From NCBI GenBank assembly GCA_002494975.1, contig DADI01000058.1:1-11977 (forward strand): a stretch of 11,977 nucleotides of DNA. Direction: 5' to 3'. Positions 6,516 to 11,977 of this stretch are shown in pieces. The stretch is from Euryarchaeota archaeon UBA556 (GTDB lineage: Archaea; Thermoplasmatota; Poseidoniia; Poseidoniales; Thalassarchaeaceae). Both the position numbers and the translations under genes were made by a program. The notes under the pieces were generated by a model. It had not been told where the DNA came from. It did no database searches and saw nothing but the letters and a program-made list of their open reading frames with translations. Position 1 is the first letter of the stretch. Every line of letters starts with the position of its first letter.

Positions 6516-7265
6516 ATGGGCGAGGACGGAGACACTCAAGATAATCCTCAAGGAATGCCTTTACCACCTCTCCCTCCAGGCATCTCTTTCCCACTACCGC
6601 CTCCTCCACCTCCGCCTTCTTTAGAAGTAGAAATAGAAGAAAATATTACCGAAGATGAAGTTATTTCAGAAGAACCAACTTTCGATAATAACGATAGTCC
6701 CCAATCTAATGATTTTAATTCACATTGGGAAAGAAGAAAAGCATCCGATCCTAATCTTTCAGTTGGTAACAGAGAGAGTATGTATGGTCATATAGATCGC
6801 ATTGCAACAGGAGAAGTAGGAACTCTTTTAGATCGTTTCTCCAATCGTTTTGGTTCCGAATTAGATAGAGAAATTATTGTTTTGAGAAAGAAGCAACAGC
6901 AAGAAATGAGAGCAATTAAGCCCACTGTTGAATTAATTCAAGCACCTAGTGAAGAATATTTGGAATCGGAAGAAGAAATATCTACAGGAGATTCCGATGA
7001 TTTCGTAGCATTTTTTGAAGTTGTAAATAATTTACTTGGCAATATGGATGATGCATTCGTGAATGATTTCATAGCATCTGAGTCATTCTCACTATTCGAG
7101 AAGGTAGGTGCCGATCCATCTGTCGTGACTGATGAGGAAAAATCTCTTTTCTTTAACATGATAAATGATGTACTTGGTAATTTACCAGATGATAAGGTTA
7201 ACGAATTTATCGCATCTCCCGAATTTTCTATCTTTGAAAAGATGGGTGAACTATACGGGGAATGA
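6516..7265 (+). CDS. Acidic proline-rich hypothetical protein with duplicated C-terminal module
   Basis: I do not recognise this 249-residue soluble, acidic protein. Residues about 12-35 are proline-rich (PLPPLPPG and a run of eight prolines), followed by an acidic, probably disordered stretch. A conserved-looking central block, HWERRKASDPNLSVGNRESM with IDRIATGEVGTLLDRFSNRFG, leads into the charged helix VLRKKQQQEMR. The C-terminus contains two copies of a module of the form LGNxxDDxxVNxFIASxxFSxFEKxG, 46 residues apart. The ATG at 6516 is preferred because GTGAG stands 5 bases upstream; a GTG at 6483 would add 11 residues. Its stop overlaps the start of the RDD-like membrane gene as ATGA, so the two proteins are probably made together and may interact. 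Confidence 0.68.
   Translation: MGEDGDTQDNPQGMPLPPLPPGISFPLPPPPPPPSLEVEIEENITEDEVISEEPTFDNNDSPQSNDFNSHWERRKASDPNLSVGNRESMYGHIDRIATGEVGTLLDRFSNRFGSELDREIIVLRKKQQQEMRAIKPTVELIQAPSEEYLESEEEISTGDSDDFVAFFEVVNNLLGNMDDAFVNDFIASESFSLFEKVGADPSVVTDEEKSLFFNMINDVLGNLPDDKVNEFIASPEFSIFEKMGELYGE
7035..7247 (+). repeat. Tandem protein-level duplication in the proline-rich protein
   Basis: Copies at 7035-7109 and 7173-7247 each encode 25 residues of the pattern LGN(M/L)xDDxxVN(D/E)FIASxxFS(L/I)FEK(V/M)G. They are separated by a spacer that also contains the similar lead-in FFxxxNxxLGN. The protein match is strong while the DNA has diverged, indicating an old intragenic duplication of a small helical module. 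Confidence 0.75.
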
Positions 7266-8095
7266 TATTTATGGGATTATTAGAAAAAGCAGGAAATATC
7301 CAAGCAAGTGAGAAAGAACCAGTCAAAGTGGAAAAGGCTGAAAAAGAAATTAAAGCATTTGATGCCACAGTAGCAAAAGCTGTAGAAGCACCCCAAAATA
7401 CAAAGAAGGCCAAGAAAGCTAAGAAAGTTAAAGCTGCTAAAAAACCTAGGGCTGCTAAAGCACCAAGAGTCAGGAAAGAACGCGTGCTCAAAGAGTTTCC
7501 AGAGGGATTCGATGAAGTTAACAAAGCTAGAGCGTGGTTTCGTTCTATAGTCGATTTAGTATTGAATTTTTCATTATTCGCATTTTACCTTGCCACTAAT
7601 ATCGTTGCAGGTGGGGCTTCTGATTTGACATATATACTAATTGTAAGCTTACTTCTACCAATTGCTAACCTTATATTCATGCCACTCAAAACTGGAAGGA
7701 CAATTGGCCAATGGATTACTACTACAAGATATGTGAATTCCCGAGGAAAAAATCCCCCATTCCTATTCCATCTTTTGAAGAGTTCACCTGTAGTCTCGTA
7801 TCTAGCAGGTTTTGGTGCTTTCATGCTAATAATTTCAGCATCTACAGAATGGACAAATGGAATGATTGGTGTGGTTTCAACTCTAGTTATACTTTTCTTA
7901 CTTATTCCAGGAGATTGGTTATTCAAGAAACTTCACCAGCAATCCTTCGGTATCTGGGAATTTTTGTTTGGTGGAGTATGGAATGCTCGAGCACAAAAAG
8001 GAGAAGGCGGAACTGGTAATAAATTGTTCCAACGGCTCGAATCTCTCAGCGATTACACAGAGTCTAAAGGTTGGCTTGAAGATAAAGATGAGTAA
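7262..8095 (+). CDS. RDD-like integral membrane protein with Lys/Ala-rich cytoplasmic tail
   Basis: This 277-residue membrane protein has a long N-terminal tail and about four transmembrane segments (near 95-115, 122-141, 176-193 and 199-217). The tail carries a strongly basic stretch at 48-75 with repeated KKAKK, KAAKKPRAAKAPR motifs. The membrane part resembles the RDD family: an arginine/aspartate pair in the first helix (ARAWFRSIVDLV), the TIGQW...RYVNSRGK segment like the TxGKRLxGLRVVDxxG block after helix 2, and GDWLFKKLHQQSFG after helix 4. The function of RDD proteins is mostly unknown; some have been linked to ion transport. The first ATG (7262) overlaps the previous stop as ATGA; an ATG at 7271, nine bases after GGGGA, is an equally good start. 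It forms an operon with the proline-rich gene. Confidence 0.72.
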   Translation: MIFMGLLEKAGNIQASEKEPVKVEKAEKEIKAFDATVAKAVEAPQNTKKAKKAKKVKAAKKPRAAKAPRVRKERVLKEFPEGFDEVNKARAWFRSIVDLVLNFSLFAFYLATNIVAGGASDLTYILIVSLLLPIANLIFMPLKTGRTIGQWITTTRYVNSRGKNPPFLFHLLKSSPVVSYLAGFGAFMLIISASTEWTNGMIGVVSTLVILFLLIPGDWLFKKLHQQSFGIWEFLFGGVWNARAQKGEGGTGNKLFQRLESLSDYTESKGWLEDKDE

Positions 8096-8122
8096 TTCTA
8101 GCAGTTCTATGTCTGGAATGTT

Positions 8123-8134
8123 TTTATCTATAAA
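8123..8134 (+). promoter_or_regulatory. Probable TATA box for the photolyase-like gene
   Basis: TTTATCTATAAA is the best TATA-like element in the window. It sits in the 82-base spacer after the membrane protein gene. Transcription would begin near 8155, giving a leader of about 20 bases with AAGTGATA (8159-8166) as a possible ribosome site before the GTG at 8178. Confidence 0.5.
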
Positions 8135-8177
8135 GGCATGAACAAGTCTTCAAAAGTAAAGTGATAAATTAACACTT

Positions 8178-9803
8178 GTGTCATTATTCAGTTCTGCAAT
8201 CGTAAGCCCCTCTGAAGGTGCCGATAGTTGGCATTTTGTGGCATACGATCAATTGAATCTGAGATTATTGCCTAAATTTAGTGATCCTCATTCACTCGGT
8301 TTAATTTTCATTGAAACATCTTGGAAAGCTGAGCAGTTGCCTTATCACAAGCAAAAATTAGCACTACTCCTGTCTAATCAACGTCATTTTGCTCTAGAAA
8401 TGCAAAGTATCGGGCATCCAATAAAATATATTTTTAGTGATAAAGAGTATTCTGAAATACTAAATGAATTATTTTGTGAAATAGGAAAAATATCTGTTCT
8501 CAGTCCCGCCGAGCTTTCACTTAGGAAGTCAATTATAGAATTAGAAAATTCTGGTAAAGTAGAGGTTTCCCCTCATAAGGGCTGGCTTACAAGCAGCGAG
8601 GAGTTCAAATCTATCATGGGTGATAACCCTCCTTGGAGAATGGATAAGTTCTACCGCAATATCAGAAAAAGTCACCAAATCATGCTAGATGAGAAGCACA
8701 AACCATTGGGCGGGGCTTGGTCATTGGATAACCAAAATCGGCATCCATGGGATGGTTCTGTAGAATTACCTGCTAAAATATCGTTTGTAACTGATGAAAT
8801 TACAGAAGAAGTAATTTCTCTTATTGAAACTAAATTCAGCCATCATCCAGGGGAAATAGTCAGAGAAAATATTCCATCTTCCAGTACTGATGCATCCAAA
8901 CTATGGGATTGGGCTAAGGAAAATGTGATGTTTAGTTTCGGTCCTTTTGAAGATGCAATGACTAAAGAACATAAGACATTATTCCATACTACAGTATCAT
9001 CATTACTAAATCTCAATAGATTAATGCCCAAAGAATTGCTTGATGATGTGCTGGAAATGGAAATTCCAATAAATTCCAAAGAAGGTTTTGTACGTCAATT
9101 AATTGGATGGAGAGAATTCGTCCGACATGTTCATGAAATTACAAATGGATTTGAGATTATTGATGTTCCTTCTCAATCACGTAATGCTGCTGGTTGGCCT
9201 GGGAATTGGCCTAAATCTCGTATTACACCTAATGTATTAGGTAATGATTTAGAATTACCATCAGTATTTTGGGGAGAAAAAAGTGGAATGTTGTGCCTTG
9301 ATAGTGCAGTCTCTGATGTTATCAATACAGGCTATACTCACCATATACCGAGGTTGATGGTTTTATCTAATATTGGTAATCTATTAGGTGTTCATCCTCG
9401 TGAACTAACCGACTGGTTTTGGTCAATGTTTACAGACGCATATGATTGGGTTGTTGAGCCAAATGTACTTGCAATGGGAACATATGCTGTAGGTGATATA
9501 ATGACAACTAAACCATATGTCAGCGGCACCCCTTACATCAAGAAGATGGGTGATTATTGTGGAGATTGCTCACTCCATTTCAAAAAATCATGCCCAATTT
9601 CTGATATGTATTGGAACTTTTTAGAAGAAAATAAAGGTATTTTTTCAAATAACCATCGAATGTCTATGCCTATGCGGGCATTATCTAAAAGAACATCATT
9701 AACAAAAAATAATTCTAAGCAGGTCACTGAATATGTCAGGTCTCAGCTATCTAAAGGTCTTGAATTAGATCCTTTGATTATTGAATCAATTAAATATAAT
9801 TAA
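8178..9803 (+). CDS. Iron-sulfur photolyase/cryptochrome family protein (FeS-BCP, (6-4) photolyase-like)
   Basis: The 541-residue protein belongs to the iron-sulfur bacterial cryptochrome and photolyase class, of which Agrobacterium PhrB is a (6-4) photolyase using FAD and light. The N-terminal Rossmann part opens with VAYDQLNLRLL and FIETSW, then YHKQKLALLLSNQRHFALEM. The C-terminal FAD half has GFVRQLIGWREFVRHVHEI, FWGEKSGMLCLDSAV, GYTHHIPRLMVLSNIGNLL and DAYDWVVEPNVLAMG, then KPYVSGTPYIKKMGDYC. Four cysteines, C373, C461, C464 and C472, match the cluster ligands of PhrB in order, with spacing 88-3-8 (PhrB is 88-3-13 as I recall). Start is GTG at 8178, with no better in-frame ATG upstream. 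It appears monocistronic. Whether it repairs (6-4) lesions or senses light cannot be decided from sequence. Confidence 0.88.
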   Translation: MSLFSSAIVSPSEGADSWHFVAYDQLNLRLLPKFSDPHSLGLIFIETSWKAEQLPYHKQKLALLLSNQRHFALEMQSIGHPIKYIFSDKEYSEILNELFCEIGKISVLSPAELSLRKSIIELENSGKVEVSPHKGWLTSSEEFKSIMGDNPPWRMDKFYRNIRKSHQIMLDEKHKPLGGAWSLDNQNRHPWDGSVELPAKISFVTDEITEEVISLIETKFSHHPGEIVRENIPSSSTDASKLWDWAKENVMFSFGPFEDAMTKEHKTLFHTTVSSLLNLNRLMPKELLDDVLEMEIPINSKEGFVRQLIGWREFVRHVHEITNGFEIIDVPSQSRNAAGWPGNWPKSRITPNVLGNDLELPSVFWGEKSGMLCLDSAVSDVINTGYTHHIPRLMVLSNIGNLLGVHPRELTDWFWSMFTDAYDWVVEPNVLAMGTYAVGDIMTTKPYVSGTPYIKKMGDYCGDCSLHFKKSCPISDMYWNFLEENKGIFSNNHRMSMPMRALSKRTSLTKNNSKQVTEYVRSQLSKGLELDPLIIESIKYN

Positions 9804-9819
9804 TTTGATAAATATGTCA

Positions 9820-9825
9820 TTTTTT
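9820..9825 (+). terminator. Possible T-rich terminator after the photolyase-like gene
   Basis: Six consecutive T in cattttttctt occur 17 bases after the stop at 9803 and before the next TATA-like element. A T-run without a hairpin is typical of archaeal termination. Confidence 0.35.
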
Positions 9826-9838
9826 CTTAATATCCGGC

Positions 9839-9847
9839 ATATAATTG
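9839..9847 (+). promoter_or_regulatory. Possible TATA box for the GNAT-aminotransferase gene
   Basis: CATATAATT lies about 30 bases before the ATG at 9874, giving a very short leader. No convincing Shine-Dalgarno motif is present in the leader. Confidence 0.4.
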
Positions 9848-9873
9848 ATTAGTGACAAAGTCGAGCGAGAGTC

Positions 9874-11556
9874 ATGGTAGACTTCCAATTCTTTGATAGT
9901 TCTGAGTCTGAAAAGTTCTCCGAAATATGGAATCAGATATCCGAATTAAGGTATCGCGTATATTCAGACGAACTCAAACAATATGAGAATAATCAGCAGC
10001 AAGTACTAGTAGACCCCGGTAAATACTTTATTACATGTTTAGATAATCAGAAACTAATTGGATATGTTAGTTTAAATCCACATAGTACTAGCGGTTTTAG
10101 AATTTCGAAATATTTCTCTGATGAAATAATGTATGAAAATATATTTTCTAATTTAGTTGGAGGTGTTGAAACTACTTATGAAGTTCGAGCACTTACTGTA
10201 GATCCAAATTTCAGGGGGCAAAAAATATCTGAAGGATTAATGATTCAAGTGTTGAATTTTCTCTATCGTAAAGGAGGTACCGATATAGTTGCTATGGGTC
10301 ATATTGATGTTCTGGGCTTGTATAAGAAAATTGGTATGAAAATATTTGAAAAAAGCTCTATTTTTGTAGGTGATGCGGAATTTAAGCTCATGCATATGGA
10401 TATTTCAGAAGCCATTAAGAAATATAATCACCTAATTGAGTTAGATAATAGTGATGATATTTGTTATCATGGAGGTGCGTCCTGGGATAATTCTGGATTT
10501 GATTTTGAACTAAGAGACTCTTTAATTGTTGCAGACGTTTTAGATAGCCCTTTCCCTCCATGCCCCGATGCCCTAGATATAATTAGAAATCAACTAGAAA
10601 GATGTTGTCAAGAATCTCCACCTACTCATAGCGAAGAACTAGTTAATACAATTTCTAATGTTAGAAATGTCGATAAAGATGATATCATTGTTTCATCCGG
10701 ATCCTCATCTCTTATGTTTTCATGCTTACCTAGATTATTGGACAAGGACTCAAAAGTTTTGATTTTATCACCAATGTATGGTGAGTATGAACATATACTA
10801 AAACATGTAATAGGATGTGAAATTACCATTTTCCCTCTTTTTGAAGATCAGGGTTTTATTATAGATTCAAAAGATTTAGTAAGTATTTCTAGAGAACATG
10901 ATGCGGTTATTTTGGTTAATCCAAATAGTCCAACTGGAGTATATTCGGATGCTATCAAGAATATAGTTTTAGAAATCAATGATACTGATTTTAGCAGCAA
11001 ATGTAAATTTATTTGGGTTGATGAAACATATATTGATTATGTAGATGAATCCGAATCATTAGAAGGTTTAGTTTCTGATGTCGATAATCTTATTATTTGT
11101 AAGAGTATGAGTAAATGTTATGCTCTTTCGGGTTTACGTGTAGCATATATCGTCAGCCAAAAATCTAATTATTTGAGAAAATATATTCCTCCTTGGTCTG
11201 TAAGTTTACCGGCCCAACTCGCCGCTATCTCCGCTCTAAATAATCCGGATTATTACCAGAACAAGTATCATATCATCCACTTTGAGCGAGAAAAATTTTC
11301 CCAAGGACTAACAGAAATCGGGTTCAAAGTATTTCCTGGCGTTGCTAACTTCTTACTCACAACATTACCAATTGATTCTAATTATTCTTCTTCAAGTTTC
11401 ATCACTGAATCTCGTAATCTCGGACTTTTTGTTCGAGATGCAGAAAATATGGGTGTGACCTTAACAAATAAGTCAGTCAGATTTGCTATACGTTCTTCTG
11501 AAGAGAATAATAGAATGTTATCATTAGTTCGAAAAATCATAATGAAAGATCAATAA
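9874..11556 (+). CDS. Fusion of GNAT acyltransferase and PLP-dependent class I/II aminotransferase
   Basis: The 560-residue protein joins two enzymes. Residues 1-180 are a GNAT domain: LRYRVYSDELKQY at 25-37 resembles the start of N-acyl amino acid and autoinducer-type synthases. EVRALTVDPNFRGQKISEGL at 103-122 holds the acyl-CoA/ACP pyrophosphate loop (R114-G115-Q116). Residues 195-560 are a fold-type I PLP enzyme close to HisC and CobD: SSGSSS near 274-279, MYGEY with Y302, NPNSPTG at 349-355, VDETYIDY with D383, SMSKCYALSGLR with the probable Schiff-base K414 and R422, and a terminal VRFAIRSSEEN with R537. It may make or use an amino acid or amine and acylate it. No histidine or cobalamin genes are nearby. 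All key residues are present, so both domains look active. The gene seems to be its own unit with TATA at 9839. Confidence 0.82.
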   Translation: MVDFQFFDSSESEKFSEIWNQISELRYRVYSDELKQYENNQQQVLVDPGKYFITCLDNQKLIGYVSLNPHSTSGFRISKYFSDEIMYENIFSNLVGGVETTYEVRALTVDPNFRGQKISEGLMIQVLNFLYRKGGTDIVAMGHIDVLGLYKKIGMKIFEKSSIFVGDAEFKLMHMDISEAIKKYNHLIELDNSDDICYHGGASWDNSGFDFELRDSLIVADVLDSPFPPCPDALDIIRNQLERCCQESPPTHSEELVNTISNVRNVDKDDIIVSSGSSSLMFSCLPRLLDKDSKVLILSPMYGEYEHILKHVIGCEITIFPLFEDQGFIIDSKDLVSISREHDAVILVNPNSPTGVYSDAIKNIVLEINDTDFSSKCKFIWVDETYIDYVDESESLEGLVSDVDNLIICKSMSKCYALSGLRVAYIVSQKSNYLRKYIPPWSVSLPAQLAAISALNNPDYYQNKYHIIHFEREKFSQGLTEIGFKVFPGVANFLLTTLPIDSNYSSSSFITESRNLGLFVRDAENMGVTLTNKSVRFAIRSSEENNRMLSLVRKIIMKDQ

Positions 11557-11583
11557 GTAATCTAATTTTCTTTCCCAGATAAA

Positions 11584-11593
11584 CAATATATTA
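11584..11593 (+). promoter_or_regulatory. Possible TATA box for the 56-residue membrane protein
   Basis: CAATATATTA lies 39-48 bases before the ATG at 11632. It would place transcription start near 11613, just ahead of the GGTGA ribosome site. Confidence 0.4.
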
Positions 11594-11619
11594 TTAGTGG
11601 AACATTACTAGACAGATTT

Positions 11620-11624
11620 GGTGA
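11620..11624 (+). promoter_or_regulatory. Ribosome binding site of the 56-residue membrane protein
   Basis: GGTGA ends 7 bases before the ATG at 11632, an ideal distance. It is the main evidence that this short frame is translated. Confidence 0.6.
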
Positions 11625-11631
11625 ACTAATA

Positions 11632-11802
11632 ATGAGTGGACAATTAGCAAAATTTGGATTAATGGCAAGTATGGCATCGGTAGTAGGGTCTTTGTATATT
11701 TATTTCGTTGGTGATAACGAAATGTTGGGTATATTTGTAGGTCTTTGGGCTCCTACATTAATCCTAGCTACTAAAGAAATTGAAGAATGGCTTAATAATT
11801 AA
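11632..11802 (+). CDS. Small membrane protein, 56 residues, two transmembrane helices
   Basis: The short frame runs from ATG to TAA and encodes a 56-residue protein. It has two hydrophobic segments, about 7-25 (FGLMASMASVVGSLYIYFV) and 31-46 (MLGIFVGLWAPTLILA), separated by the polar turn GDNE, and ends in an acidic amphipathic tail ATKEIEEWLNN. The GLWAPT segment in the second helix is typical of small conserved two-helix proteins in marine microbes whose function I do not know. A TATA-like element and a well-placed GGTGA site support expression as its own unit. It follows the GNAT-aminotransferase gene by 75 bases. Holin-like or complex-assembly roles are possible, but nothing here selects one. 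Confidence 0.65.
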   Translation: MSGQLAKFGLMASMASVVGSLYIYFVGDNEMLGIFVGLWAPTLILATKEIEEWLNN

Positions 11803-11845
11803 TTCAGTTTATGGTTATTGATTTTTCCGAATCTTTTCTAGCCTA

Positions 11846-11851
11846 TTTTTT
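11846..11851 (+). terminator. Possible T-rich terminator after the small membrane gene
   Basis: A run of six T at 11846-11851 follows several shorter T-runs (11822-11826, 11834-11837). This T-rich cluster lies 20-50 bases after the stop at 11802. Otherwise I see nothing in 11803-11920. Confidence 0.33.
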
Positions 11852-11954
11852 AAGAATTATGTGCCTAATAGATTCTATTGGCATATTTACAATTTCTAGT
11901 ATTCCTGAGTAAGAATGTATAATGATTATATCATTCTTCGAAGTCGATGTAAGT

Positions 11955-11977
11955 ATGAGTGACTTGAAAGCTATGGT
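11955..11977 (+). CDS. Possible start of a further gene (partial, right edge)
   Basis: ATG at 11955 opens a frame reading MSDLKAM to the window edge. ATTATAT at 11925-11931 stands about 25 bases upstream, as expected for a leaderless archaeal gene. Only seven codons are visible, so the product cannot be named and the gene itself is uncertain. Confidence 0.3.

Noticed and set aside
6588..6620. Proline-codon run as a microsatellite or regulatory repeat
   Set aside because: It is in frame and codes for the polyproline stretch; the unit is imperfect and short.
9874..11556. Histidinol-phosphate aminotransferase of histidine biosynthesis
   Set aside because: The N-terminal GNAT domain and the lack of nearby his genes argue against a simple HisC role, although the PLP domain is related.
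1..11977. tRNA, rRNA, CRISPR arrays, insertion sequences, attachment sites
   Set aside because: Spacers are all short (under 180 bases), with no cloverleaf-like sequence, no regularly spaced direct repeats and no transposase-like frame seen by eye.

Overview
The window is a compact, AT-rich stretch carrying eleven complete genes (ten long ones and one of 56 residues), one gene running off the left edge and possibly one starting at the right edge. It looks archaeal. The evidence is an archaeal-type primase small subunit (PriS), a transketolase split into two genes, Shine-Dalgarno motifs of the GGTGA/GGAGG type mixed with AT-rich TATA-like boxes close to start codons, and very short spacers. 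The gene content best fits a marine Thermoplasmatota archaeon (Marine Group II/III, Poseidoniales-like). That placement is an inference from family content, not from a marker-gene search.

Layout. Positions 1-1421 (minus strand) hold the two transketolase subunits, with an ATGA start/stop overlap. Divergent from them, 1569-3576 (plus strand) carries mqnE and mqnA. Facing these, 3573-4913 (minus strand) carries mqnD followed at zero spacing by a HEAT-repeat protein that closely resembles one lobe of eukaryotic deoxyhypusine hydroxylase (DOHH). mqnA and the DOHH-like gene end tail to tail and share the palindrome TTAA as overlapping stop codons. From 4965 the rest is on the plus strand: a 77-residue protein with two cysteines, PriS, an acidic proline-rich protein with a duplicated C-terminal module, a four-helix RDD-like membrane protein with a Lys/Ala-rich tail, an iron-sulfur photolyase/cryptochrome, a fusion of a GNAT acyltransferase with a PLP aminotransferase, and a 56-residue membrane protein.

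How the genes fit together. MqnA, MqnE and MqnD are three enzymes of the futalosine route from chorismate to menaquinone; mqnB and mqnC are not in the window. Transketolase serves pentose and aromatic-precursor metabolism, so it is loosely upstream of chorismate. PriS serves replication, the photolyase serves light-dependent DNA repair or light sensing, and the GNAT-aminotransferase fusion may make an acylated amino acid or amine.

The most notable observation is the half-length DOHH-like protein. It keeps two His-Glu metal-ligand pairs 33 residues apart and an SVDPAPP segment that in the eukaryotic enzyme links the two lobes. DOHH is usually regarded as a eukaryotic enzyme, so a one-lobe archaeal form in a menaquinone gene cluster deserves testing. 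No tRNA, rRNA, CRISPR array or insertion sequence was recognised.
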